DNA from: Anaerolineales bacterium
GTDB taxonomy: Bacteria > Chloroflexota > Anaerolineae > Anaerolineales > Villigracilaceae
DNA: 33,563 nucleotides
Reading direction: 5' to 3'
Assembly: GCA_021462845.1 (NCBI GenBank)
Contig: JAJTXU010000024.1
Coordinates: 1 to 33,563 of the forward strand
Under the pieces are notes generated by a model that was given only the letters and a program-made list of their open reading frames with translations, ran no database searches and was not told the origin of the DNA. The position numbers and the translations under genes were made by a program. Positions 14,618 through 21,939 of the stretch are shown here, one piece after another; positions within the stretch are counted from its first letter, which is position 1; each line of letters opens with the position of its first letter.

Positions 14618-14854
14618 ATGAAAAACCCAATTCCTACCCAATTTGCCATTTGCCTAAAGAATAAAGGTAGTGACGATCTTGTCGTTCGGAAGGTCTATCA
14701 GATCATTCCCGATGAGACCGCCAAGAAGAAGGGATTGCTGCGAGTGGTTGATGAATCCGGCGAGGATTACTTGTATCCTGCCAACTTCTTCTTCCTGATC
14801 GCTCTCCCCCAGAAGATCGAACGAACATTGCAGCAACGAGCCGTCGCCGCATAA
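14618..14854 (+). CDS. Small conserved protein, unknown function
   Basis: This 78-residue protein follows the previous gene by 4 nt and is surely co-transcribed with it. Visible features are an FAICLKNKGSDDLVVRKVYQIIPD segment, a short GLLRVVDESGEDYLYPANFF beta segment and a basic C-terminus. The pattern resembles small one-domain proteins from cyanobacteria and Chloroflexi that I cannot name. It converges on mazG, with stop codons 20 bp apart. Confidence 0.7.
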   Translation: MKNPIPTQFAICLKNKGSDDLVVRKVYQIIPDETAKKKGLLRVVDESGEDYLYPANFFFLIALPQKIERTLQQRAVAA

Positions 14855-14873
14855 AGTCCGTTTGCCCAAGAGA

Positions 14874-15959
14874 TCACTCCCTTCGTTTCGCCTCTTGCCA
14901 CAGGGACTCCATTTCGTCCAAACTCAACTCCGATAAGTTCCGTCCCTGCCGGTTCGCGCCCTGCTCCACGTGCGCGAACCGCTTCTTGAATTTCGCATTC
15001 GTCCCTCTCAAAGCGGATTCGGCATCCACCTGTTTCCAACGCGCTAAATTGACCAACACGAAGAACAGGTCGCCGATCTCCGAGGCGAGTTCAAAATCGG
15101 TCTCGGCGCGTTTGATTTCTTCGATCTCCTCTTTCACCTTGTCCAGCACGTCGTCAATCTGATTCCAATCGAAGCCCACGCGGGCGGCGCGGTCTTGATA
15201 TTCCTGCGCCTGAGTCAACGCGGGCAATATCAGCGGCACGCCATCCAACAATCCCTTCCCCTCTTTCTTTCCCTTCCTTTCATCCTCTTTCAACTTCTCC
15301 CAATTCGCTAGCACCCCATCCACTCCATCCACTTCCACATCCCCAAACACATGCGGATGCCTGCGCACGATCTTCGAATGGATTCCCTGAATCACTTGCG
15401 AGACGTTGAACCGCTCTTCCTCGTTGGCGATCTGCGACTGCAAAACGATCTGCAACAACAGATCGCCAAACTCCTCGCGCATGTGACTGAAGTCGCCCGA
15501 GTCAATCGCGGAGATGGCTTCGTACGCCTCTTCGAGCAAATGCTTCCGCAACGACTCGTGCGTCTGCTCGCGGTCCCACGGACATCCGTTCGGCGCGCGC
15601 AGGTGGGCGACAATTTCAGCGAACGACTCGAACGATGTCCCTTCGCCGAGCGAGGGGATATACCAACAAGTTGAACTAGAGGAATCGAAATTCTCCAACC
15701 CTCCCAATTCTCTTTCGTCTTTCTTCTTTCCTTCACCCACCACGATCACACCATGTTCCTTGGGGAATACGGTCAGCAACACCTCCTTCACATGGGATGC
15801 CAACTCCGGTGAATCTACTCCAACGATCAACGCCGGAGCATCCGGCGGGAACGGCGGCACGTGCGCTGAGGCGAGAGTGGATGCGTCCAGCAAAGTCAGC
15901 CTCGAGGGTGGAGAGAGGCGGAGCGCGTCAAAAACGGAAGAGACGAGGGTGAAGTCCAT
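14874..15959 (-). CDS. mazG: MazG nucleoside triphosphate pyrophosphohydrolase
   Basis: This 361-residue protein has two all-helical MazG units. The first shows RAPNGCPWDREQTHESLRKHLLEEAYE with metal-binding Glu143, Glu144, Glu147, Glu163 and Asp166 (EExxE...ExxD). The second shows EEIEEIK followed by EIGDLFF. MazG cleaves (d)NTPs to monophosphates and pyrophosphate and can lower alarmone or damaged-nucleotide pools. The first 115 residues look like the C-terminal part of the tetrapyrrole-methylase domain of YabN-type fusions (PALIVGVDSPELASHVKEVL...VIVVGEG), without the N-terminal half that binds SAM. So the fusion is reduced and the methylase part is probably inactive. The 3' end is the parent of the repeats at 13340 and 14291. 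Confidence 0.93.
   Translation of the reverse strand: MDFTLVSSVFDALRLSPPSRLTLLDASTLASAHVPPFPPDAPALIVGVDSPELASHVKEVLLTVFPKEHGVIVVGEGKKKDERELGGLENFDSSSSTCWYIPSLGEGTSFESFAEIVAHLRAPNGCPWDREQTHESLRKHLLEEAYEAISAIDSGDFSHMREEFGDLLLQIVLQSQIANEEERFNVSQVIQGIHSKIVRRHPHVFGDVEVDGVDGVLANWEKLKEDERKGKKEGKGLLDGVPLILPALTQAQEYQDRAARVGFDWNQIDDVLDKVKEEIEEIKRAETDFELASEIGDLFFVLVNLARWKQVDAESALRGTNAKFKKRFAHVEQGANRQGRNLSELSLDEMESLWQEAKRRE
14887..14929 (-). repeat. mazG 3'-end repeat, copy 3 (inside mazG)
   Basis: This is the intact mazG coding end (LSLDEMESLWQEAKR) and the apparent parent or newest member of the three-copy repeat set. It lies 5 codons or fewer from the mazG stop, a position typical of integration sites that rebuild the gene end. 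Confidence 0.8.
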
Positions 15960-15979
15960 GAAAATCTCCTAATAACATC

Positions 15980-16028
15980 GGTGGTTGAGTAGTCCCACAC
16001 GCTCTTTGTGGGACGTATCGAAACCACC
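15980..16028. repeat. Dispersed palindrome, copy A
   Basis: GGTGGTTGAGTAG and CGTATCGAAACCACC flank an inner hairpin TCCCACA/TGTGGGA (15993-15999, 16007-16013). The outermost GGTGGTT/AACCACC bases also pair. The same ends in inverted order occur at 16074-16120 with a different inner hairpin. This is a REP- or MITE-like family with fixed ends and a variable middle. Confidence 0.8.
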
Positions 16029-16073
16029 ATGTTACAAAAGTAATTCTTTCTCCAGAATTGTTATTGAATGTCT

Positions 16074-16120
16074 GTGGTTTCGATACGCCCTCCGCTATCG
16101 CTTCGGGCTACTCAACCACC
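16074..16120. repeat. Dispersed palindrome, copy B (inverted)
   Basis: GTGGTTTCGATACG and CTACTCAACCACC are the reverse complement of the ends of copy A. The middle (CCCTCCGCTATCGCTTCGGG) is different and forms a weaker GCCC/GGGC stem. The two copies could pair with each other over about 90 nt. Confidence 0.8.
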
Positions 16121-16140
16121 GGGCATACTTTAAAACATAA

Positions 16141-16178
16141 TCCGTAATTCGCATATTGTATCTCACGCGAATTACGGA
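16141..16178 (-). terminator. Terminator of the ribosomal operon
   Basis: TCCGTAATTCGC (16141-16152) and GCGAATTACGGA (16167-16178) form a perfect 12-bp stem with a 14-nt loop, 29 nt beyond the rpsI stop. In the minus-strand direction the stem is followed by TTATGTTTT. It probably ends the long ribosomal transcript before mazG. Confidence 0.65.
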
Positions 16179-16207
16179 TCACTGATCACTGATGACTATG
16201 TACTGGC

Positions 16208-16603
16208 TTAGCGCTTGGTATACGTCGGCGCCTTGCGGGCTTTCTTGAGACCCGGCTTCTTGCGTTCCTTGATGCGGGCGTCGCGGGTGAGCAAACCGTG
16301 CTTGCGCAGGGCGGAGACCCAATCGCCGTTGAGCGACACGAGCGCGCGGGCGAGTCCCAGTCGCACCGCTTCGGTCTGGCCGGTTGCGCCGCCGCCGTTC
16401 ACCTTCACGGTGATGTCGTATTTCTTCGCGTCCTGCCCCACCGCCGCGAACGCGCGCAGAATATCCTGCAGATCGCCGAGGCGCGGGAAGTACACAGCCG
16501 CTTGCTTTTCGTTCACCACAAAATTTCCCGAGCCGTCCATCAAACGGACGCGGGCGGTGCTTTCCTTGCGGCGGCCCACTGCTTCATAATATTGAACAGA
16601 CAT
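16208..16603 (-). CDS. rpsI: 30S ribosomal protein S9 (uS9)
   Basis: This 131-residue protein has the family signature: YYEAVGRRKESTARVRL at the N-terminus, GGGATGQTEAVRLGLARAL in the middle and the C-terminal KKPGLKKARKAPTYTKR tail. The final Lys-Arg reaches the P-site tRNA anticodon loop in the ribosome. It follows rplM by 17 nt, the usual L13-S9 pair, and is the last gene of the cluster. Confidence 0.97.
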   Translation of the reverse strand: MSVQYYEAVGRRKESTARVRLMDGSGNFVVNEKQAAVYFPRLGDLQDILRAFAAVGQDAKKYDITVKVNGGGATGQTEAVRLGLARALVSLNGDWVSALRKHGLLTRDARIKERKKPGLKKARKAPTYTKR

Positions 16604-16620
16604 GTCTTCTTCCTCTTTCG

Positions 16621-17061
16621 TTATGCCAGCGGCACAGGGTTATTCGTGCCGTGCGGATGATTCGGGCCGGCGTAAATTTTCAAACGCTTGAGCAATGAGC
16701 GTCCCATGCGGTTCTTCGGCAACATGCCCCACACCGCTTCACGCAGAACGCGGTCGGGATGCTGTTGCAACTGATCGCGCAGGCTGATCGCCTTATACCC
16801 GCCGGGATAATTCGAGTGGCGGTGATAGACCTTCGTGGTCATTTTCGATTTGGTCTTCGTGCCGGTGACGGCGACGCGCTCGGCGTTGATCACCACCACG
16901 AAATCACCCATCTCCACGCCGGGCGTGAAGGTCGGTTTGTTTTTGCCAAGCAAAGCGTGAGCGATGCGCGCGGCAACACGTCCCAGGATTTGCCCATCGG
17001 CGTCCACGATCACCCAATTGCGCTCGATCTCGCTTGCTTTCGGATAGTACGATTTGTACAC
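16621..17061 (-). CDS. rplM: 50S ribosomal protein L13 (uL13)
   Basis: This 146-residue protein shows WVIVDADGQILGRVAARIAHALLGKNK, GDFVVVINAERVAVTGTK, YHRHSNYPGG and VWGMLPKNRMGR, the standard uL13 series. L13 is an early-assembling 23S rRNA binder. It is 150 bp after truA, with a palindrome at 17146-17197 in that spacer, so it may have its own promoter. Confidence 0.97.
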   Translation of the reverse strand: MYKSYYPKASEIERNWVIVDADGQILGRVAARIAHALLGKNKPTFTPGVEMGDFVVVINAERVAVTGTKTKSKMTTKVYHRHSNYPGGYKAISLRDQLQQHPDRVLREAVWGMLPKNRMGRSLLKRLKIYAGPNHPHGTNNPVPLA

Positions 17062-17145
17062 GTTCGGTATCTCCGTTTCTTTCTTTCGATAATCTTCGAT
17101 AATTTCTTTTTTATATTGACTCTTGTTATTTCACGAAAAGGCTTT

Positions 17146-17197
17146 GTAGTAGCGACTTCAGTGGCTTCATTGCCCGAACGACTAAAGTCGTTACTAC
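17146..17197. repeat. 17-bp dispersed palindrome between truA and rplM
   Basis: GTAGTAGCGACTTCAGT (17146-17162) pairs with ACTAAAGTCGTTACTAC (17181-17197) with one wobble and one mismatch. The 18-nt loop contains a smaller GGC/GCC hairpin. It looks like a dispersed repeat of the GTAGTAGCGACTT type that I recall from Chloroflexi genomes. It could also end or stabilise the truA transcript. Confidence 0.7.
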
Positions 17198-17211
17198 GCT
17201 TTCATAATTTA

Positions 17212-17964
17212 TTAATACTTCACTTCGATGAGCGTCAGCCCATGCGCGGGAGCGAGACCAGACGGAAGCCCGCTTCGCTTCCTGTTCCCAGCCTGCCTCG
17301 CCAAACCTTCGGCAATCGCGTCCGGGCGAATCTTTCCCTGCCCCGCCGCGACCTGCACAAAGACCAGCCGCCGCACCATGCGATACAAAAAGGCATCCGC
17401 TTCCACTTCGAACCGCCATTGATCTTTTGCGATCCGATGCCATGTCGCTTTCTTCACCGTCCGCACCGTCGTCCCTTTTGGGGTGGTCGCTGAGCCGAAG
17501 GATGAAAAGTCGTGCGTGCCAGTCAACGCGCGCGAGGCTTTCTTCAACAGTTCGTCGTCGAGCGTGTGATTCACTCTCCACGCAAACCGCTCGCGGATCG
17601 GGTTTCTGAGCGCGTCGCAAAACAATTGGTAACTGTACGTCCGCGATGCGGCATCGAAACGCGGATGAAAATCATCGCGGACGATTTGCGCGTCCCAGAC
17701 CGAAATATCGTCGGGCAGTTTCGCATTCAACGCGCGGACGAGTTCGTCGCCCGTGTGAGTCCAGTCGAGGTCGCACGCGGCAACCTGCCCCGTCGCATGA
17801 ACGCCGGTGTCCGTCCTCCCCGAAAGAAGGACCGCGCGATCCGCCCATCCGAGTCCGCGCAACGCTTTTTCAAGTTCGCCTTGCACAGTTCGTTTCTTTG
17901 CTTGCCGCTGGCTTCCGAAGAAGTCCGTGCCGTCGTAGGCAAGAGTCAATTGGTAACGTGCCAT
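17212..17964 (-). CDS. truA: tRNA pseudouridine(38-40) synthase TruA
   Basis: This 250-residue enzyme isomerises uridines 38-40 in the anticodon stem-loop of many tRNAs. The catalytic Asp52 lies in SGRTDTGVHATGQVA. Other family blocks are LAYDGTDFFGSQRQ near the N-terminus, DFHPRFDAASRTYSYQLF, FSSFGSATTPKGTTVRTV and FLYRMVRRLV. Its place between rplQ and rplM is common in bacteria. Confidence 0.96.
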   Translation of the reverse strand: MARYQLTLAYDGTDFFGSQRQAKKRTVQGELEKALRGLGWADRAVLLSGRTDTGVHATGQVAACDLDWTHTGDELVRALNAKLPDDISVWDAQIVRDDFHPRFDAASRTYSYQLFCDALRNPIRERFAWRVNHTLDDELLKKASRALTGTHDFSSFGSATTPKGTTVRTVKKATWHRIAKDQWRFEVEADAFLYRMVRRLVFVQVAAGQGKIRPDAIAEGLARQAGNRKRSGLPSGLAPAHGLTLIEVKY

Positions 17965-17972
17965 TTACATCT

Positions 17973-18054
17973 TTGTCACTCTGAGGGAGCGGTGTTTGCG
18001 ACCGTAGAGTCTCGCTTGTTGTGTCCGAGATTCTTCGCTTCGCTCAGAATGACA
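17973..18054. repeat. Dispersed inverted repeat between rplQ and truA
   Basis: TTGTCACTCTGAG (17973-17985) and CTCAGAATGACA (18043-18054) are near-complementary ends around a GC-rich middle that includes GAGATTCTTCGCTTCG. The CATTCTGAGCGAAGCGAAGAATCTC sequence type is a dispersed repeat known to me from several bacterial groups, including Chloroflexi. It occupies nearly the whole 98-bp spacer. Confidence 0.75.
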
Positions 18055-18062
18055 TGCCGCGC

Positions 18063-18440
18063 TTATTCTTCCACCAATTCCAAAATCACCATTTCAGCCG
18101 AATCGCCCATGCGCGGACCGAGTTTCAACACGCGGGTGTAACCGCCGTTGCGGGTGGCATAGCGCGGCGCAATTTCGTCGAACAACCGTTTGATAAGCTG
18201 GTTATCGCCGAGTTTGGAAATGGCGAGGCGGCGCGCATGGACTTTCTGATCGGGCGTCGCGTCCGCGCTATTGCGGGCGAGAGTGATCAGCCGTTCGGCA
18301 TCGCCGCGGATGGCGGCGGCTTTCGCCTTTGTGGTCTGGATGCGCTCGTGCGTAAAAAATTGTTTGATCAGGTTGCGGCGCAGCGCGGTACGCGCGCCCG
18401 TCGAACGACCTAATCGGTAACCGGATACTTGATGTCGCAT
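18063..18440 (-). CDS. rplQ: 50S ribosomal protein L17 (bL17)
   Basis: This 125-residue protein matches bL17 closely: MRHQVSGYRLGRSTGARTALRRNL, THERIQTTKAKA, then YTRVLKLGPRMGDSAEMVILELVE. It lies 6 nt after rpoA, the standard end of the alpha operon. Confidence 0.97.
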   Translation of the reverse strand: MRHQVSGYRLGRSTGARTALRRNLIKQFFTHERIQTTKAKAAAIRGDAERLITLARNSADATPDQKVHARRLAISKLGDNQLIKRLFDEIAPRYATRNGGYTRVLKLGPRMGDSAEMVILELVEE

Positions 18441-18446
18441 TGCAAA

Positions 18447-19415
18447 TTACTCCGCAGAATTCTTCTCGTCTTTGAGGTAGCCTTTTTCCTGCATCTTGAT
18501 TCGCAGTTCGTCGAGGCTCTTTTCACCAAAGTTCCGAATGGACATGACCGCGTTCTCGCCTTTTTCGAGCAGGTCGAGCACATCGCCAACCGTGGTGATA
18601 CCGGTGCGCTTGAGCGAATTGAAGACGCGCACCGAGAGGTCGAGCGATTCGACCGGGGTGTCGGCAATCTCGCTGCTCATGCGACTCCCGCTCACTTCTT
18701 TTTCGATGGCGACGGTAAGCGTTTCCTCGCTAACCCCGGCGATATAGCGCAAGTGGTCGATCACCAGTTTCGCCGCCGTGCTGAGGGCGCGCTCGGGCGA
18801 AACGGTCCCGTCCGTCCAGATTTCAAGGTTCAATTTATCGTAGTTCGTGCTCTGCCCCACGCGAGCTGATGTCACTTCCCAATTCACACGCTTGACCGGG
18901 CTGTAGATCGCATCGATCGGCAGTTCGCCGATCGGCATGTGCCCGCTGCGTTCGTTGGCGGGTGAATAGCCGCGTCCGCGTTCGATGGTGAACTCAAGGT
19001 CGAGTTTAGTCTTGGGGTTATCGACCGTAAACATGAACAATTCCGGGTTCACGATCTCTACCTCCGCGGGGGTGATGATATCCGCCGCAGTGACTGTCCC
19101 TTCGCCGCGCACTTCCAGGTGCATGCGGGTGCTGTCCACGCCGTCCAGCTTGATGCGCAACTGCTTGACCTGCAACATCACCTGAATGACATCCTCGCGC
19201 ACGCCGGGGATCTCGCTGAATTCATGTAACACATCCGCGATCCGAATCGCGGTAACGGCGGCTCCCTCCAGAGAGGAGAGCAACACGCGTCGGAGAGCGT
19301 TTCCCAGCGTAACGCCGTAGCCGCGCTCCAATGGGCTGATGACAAACTTGCCATAGTTTCGAGCTTCAGCCTCACGCTCGATCTTAGGCATAACCATATT
19401 CGTAATACCCGTCAC
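18447..19415 (-). CDS. rpoA: RNA polymerase alpha subunit
   Basis: This 322-residue protein has the N-terminal dimerisation domain (FVISPLERGYGVTLGNALRRVLLSSLEGAAVTAIRI) and the C-terminal promoter-contact domain (LDLSVRVFNSLKRTGITTVGDVLDLLE...IRNFGEKSLDELRIKM). The GTG at 19415 is chosen because GAGGTG lies just upstream; an internal ATG (MVMPKIERE) is a weaker option. The C-terminus is short and acidic. It is transcribed with rpsD, rpsK and rpsM. Confidence 0.97.
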   Translation of the reverse strand: MTGITNMVMPKIEREAEARNYGKFVISPLERGYGVTLGNALRRVLLSSLEGAAVTAIRIADVLHEFSEIPGVREDVIQVMLQVKQLRIKLDGVDSTRMHLEVRGEGTVTAADIITPAEVEIVNPELFMFTVDNPKTKLDLEFTIERGRGYSPANERSGHMPIGELPIDAIYSPVKRVNWEVTSARVGQSTNYDKLNLEIWTDGTVSPERALSTAAKLVIDHLRYIAGVSEETLTVAIEKEVSGSRMSSEIADTPVESLDLSVRVFNSLKRTGITTVGDVLDLLEKGENAVMSIRNFGEKSLDELRIKMQEKGYLKDEKNSAE

Positions 19416-19480
19416 GGTTCACCTCTATAAATTCCAGTTTTTTGCCGCTACGAGATACCCGGCGGCGCCAATACAAACTA

Positions 19481-20131
19481 CTACCGTGAGTAGTATTCAA
19501 CTATCAATTGTTCGTTCAAGATCCCGTCGATCTCGGAACGGTCCGGCAGGCGTTGGATCGAACCGGTCAACGATTTCGTATCGCGATTTAGCCAGCTGGG
19601 CGATGTGCGGGCATCGGCAAGATCGCCAACCCCCTTGAAATAAGACAGGGCGCGCGAACCGCCGCGCACAGCCACCACATCGCCTTCTTTGAGGAGCATG
19701 GATGGCACATCGGTGCGGCGTTCATTCACAGTAAAGTGACCATGGGTTACCAGCAAGCGGGCTTGCGAGCGGCTGGAGGCGAACCCCAAGCGGAAGACTA
19801 TATTATCCAGCCGCGATTCGAGAATCTGAAGCAGATTCAACCCCGGCAGGCCGCGGCGGCTGGAGGCGGTTTCAAAGTAGCGGCGGAACTGTCGTTCCAA
19901 CACGCCATACACGCGGCGAGCGCGTTGTTTGGCGCGCAACTGGCGAAGATAATCGGATTCGCGTCCGGTGCGGCTCGGACCGCCGCGACCGCCGGTTTTA
20001 CCGTGTTGACCGGGAGCAAAACTGCGACGTTCGAACGCGCACTTCGGAGTGAAGCAACGTTCGCCTTTCAAATACAATTTCTCGCCTTCGCGCCGGCAAA
20101 GTTTACATACCGGAGAAAGATTTTTCGACAT
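19481..20131 (-). CDS. rpsD: 30S ribosomal protein S4 (uS4), zinc-finger form
   Basis: This 216-residue S4 has four Cys at 9, 12, 26 and 31 (CKLC...C....C), the zinc-binding C+ form. The S4 RNA-binding domain follows (LESRLDNIVFRLGFASSRSQARLLVTHGHFTVN). S4 starts 30S assembly and in many bacteria represses the alpha operon. The gene lies 65 bp before rpoA. Confidence 0.96.
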   Translation of the reverse strand: MSKNLSPVCKLCRREGEKLYLKGERCFTPKCAFERRSFAPGQHGKTGGRGGPSRTGRESDYLRQLRAKQRARRVYGVLERQFRRYFETASSRRGLPGLNLLQILESRLDNIVFRLGFASSRSQARLLVTHGHFTVNERRTDVPSMLLKEGDVVAVRGGSRALSYFKGVGDLADARTSPSWLNRDTKSLTGSIQRLPDRSEIDGILNEQLIVEYYSR

Positions 20132-20154
20132 AAATAACTATCCTCTTTAACTGA

Positions 20155-20559
20155 TTACACGCGCCGCTTCTTGGGCGGACGACAACCGTTATGCGGAATC
20201 GGCGTGATATCCGAGATCAAACGGACTTTGAGACCCATCGCCTGCACCGCGCGGATGGCATTCTCGCGACCGGGACCGGGTCCTTTTACGTACAACTCAA
20301 CCTCTTGAACTCCGAGTTGTTGCGCGGCTTTAATCGCCTGCTCGGCGGCAAGACGAGCCGCGAATGGAGTGCTTTTACGCGAACCTTTAAAACCCGCCGA
20401 ACCGGCGCTCCCCCACGCAATGGTATTGCCTTCCATGTCGGTGACGGTGACGATGGTGTTGTTGAACGATGCAAAGATATGCACCTGTCCAGCCGAAAGG
20501 GCGCGCTTGGCTTTCTTGGCGCCCGTTGTGCGGCGCGTGGAACGTACGCTTTGAGCCAT
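20155..20559 (-). CDS. rpsK: 30S ribosomal protein S11 (uS11)
   Basis: The 134-residue protein has the family pattern [53 protein letters not shown]-like (here [17 protein letters not shown]) and [15 protein letters not shown]. It binds 16S rRNA at the platform. It follows rpsM by 15 nt. Confidence 0.97.
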   Translation of the reverse strand: MAQSVRSTRRTTGAKKAKRALSAGQVHIFASFNNTIVTVTDMEGNTIAWGSAGSAGFKGSRKSTPFAARLAAEQAIKAAQQLGVQEVELYVKGPGPGRENAIRAVQAMGLKVRLISDITPIPHNGCRPPKKRRV

Positions 20560-20574
20560 AATTCTTCTGCCTCG

Positions 20575-20961
20575 TTACTTCTTCGCGCCGCGGCGACGAC
20601 CGCGACCGGCGACGGTTTTCTTGGTGCCCTTGCGAGTGCGCGCATTGGTCTTCGAGCGCTGACCGCGGACAGGCAAATTGCGACGATGGCGCAAGCCGCG
20701 ATACGAGCCAATTTCGATGAGACGCTTGATACTCATCTGGACTTCGCGACGCAGATCGCCTTCGACCTTGTAATTTTTGCTAATAAACTCGCGCATCACT
20801 TGCACATCCGCCTCAGAAAGGTCCTTCACCCGGGTGTCGGGGTTTACCTTGGTCTGGGCAAGGATGTTGCGCGCGCGCGTTGGTCCGATCCCAAATAAAT
20901 AGGTCAGACCCACTTCTACCCGCTTGTTGCGGGGCAAATCAACGCCTTCAATTCTCGCCAT
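20575..20961 (-). CDS. rpsM: 30S ribosomal protein S13 (uS13)
   Basis: This 128-residue protein shows [26 protein letters not shown], a long helix, [26 protein letters not shown] and a basic tail that contacts P-site tRNA. It starts 7 nt after the rpmJ stop. Confidence 0.97.
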   Translation of the reverse strand: MARIEGVDLPRNKRVEVGLTYLFGIGPTRARNILAQTKVNPDTRVKDLSEADVQVMREFISKNYKVEGDLRREVQMSIKRLIEIGSYRGLRHRRNLPVRGQRSKTNARTRKGTKKTVAGRGRRRGAKK

Positions 20962-20968
20962 GTTAACT

Positions 20969-21082
20969 CTATCCCTGTCGTTGCTTGTGTTTAGGATTTT
21001 CGCAGATGATGAATACTCTGCCTTTGCGCCGAATCACTCTGCATTTGGCGCAGCGTTTCCGTATGGATGGTGAAACTTTCAT
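20969..21082 (-). CDS. rpmJ: 50S ribosomal protein L36 (bL36), zinc form
   Basis: A 37-residue gene, found by reading the minus strand between map and rpsM. The protein starts [11 protein letters not shown] and ends NPKHKQRQG. The zinc ligands are Cys11, Cys14, Cys27 and His32, the normal C+ L36 set and length. The ATG lies at 21080-21082 and the TAG stop at 20969-20971. It is the gene normally found just upstream of rpsM. The next gene upstream is map; infA, which usually lies between them, is missing. Confidence 0.95.
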   Translation of the reverse strand: MKVSPSIRKRCAKCRVIRRKGRVFIICENPKHKQRQG

Positions 21083-21168
21083 TTCAATTGACTCCTTACA
21101 ACTTTCATAAAACAGCCGAAGTTTTGATTATACACGCACGTTTTTTATTCGTCTAGCCGAAAGACGGA

Positions 21169-21939
21169 TCACGGGACAGTCAGGATTAAGGGGTCTCCTT
21201 CGGTGACAGCGACCGAATGCTCAAAGTGCGCTGTCAATGATCCGTCTGCCGAAACCACTGTCCAGTGATCGGGCAGGATGCGTGTTTGCTCTGTTCCAAT
21301 CAGGACCATGGGTTCGATGGCTATTGTCATGCCCGGTTTGAGAGGCAGTCCCGCCCCGGCTTTGCCGTAGTTCGGCAATTGGGGACCTTCGTGCATCTGC
21401 CTGCCCACACCGTGGCCGGTGTATTCGCGCGTGACGAAATAGCCGTTACTTTCCACATGTTTTTGTATCGCCGCAGATACGTCGCCCGTGCGGTTGCCCA
21501 CACGCATCTTTTCGATGCCGAGCGCCAACGCTTCTTCTGTGACCTTCAGCAGGTTGCGGGCTTCGGGAGAGATTTCTCCCACCCCGGCGGTCAAAGCCGA
21601 ATCCGCTACCAACCCGTTGAGCACGGTTCCGCAATCGATCGAAACAATGTCGCCCTCTTTTAGGATCCGTTTCTTGCTCGGGATCCCATGGACGAGTTCG
21701 CGGTTGACGCTCACCGTGATCGATGTCGGAAATGGCGGATGCCCATAACCTTTGAACGGTGATACACACTTGTGTTTCCTCAGCACATCCTCAGCAGCCG
21801 CGTTGAGATCGGCAGTGGAAACACCCGGTTTTAAAAGCGCTCGTACAGTCGCCAATACTTCTGCATTGATTCGCCCGGCTTCGCGCATGGTCTGCAGTTC
21901 AGCCTGGCTCTTAAGGTGAATCTGGCGAGCCCAACTCAT
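21169..21939 (-). CDS. map: Methionine aminopeptidase, type I
   Basis: This 256-residue enzyme removes the initiator Met from new proteins. The five metal ligands are visible as Asp102, Asp113, His176, Glu209 and Glu240 (VSIDCG, VADSALT, GHGVGR, AIEPM, HFEHSVAVTE), plus the substrate-side His84. The start overlaps the adk stop by 4 nt, so it is coupled to adk. No extra N-terminal zinc-finger domain is present. Confidence 0.97.
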   Translation of the reverse strand: MSWARQIHLKSQAELQTMREAGRINAEVLATVRALLKPGVSTADLNAAAEDVLRKHKCVSPFKGYGHPPFPTSITVSVNRELVHGIPSKKRILKEGDIVSIDCGTVLNGLVADSALTAGVGEISPEARNLLKVTEEALALGIEKMRVGNRTGDVSAAIQKHVESNGYFVTREYTGHGVGRQMHEGPQLPNYGKAGAGLPLKPGMTIAIEPMVLIGTEQTRILPDHWTVVSADGSLTAHFEHSVAVTEGDPLILTVP

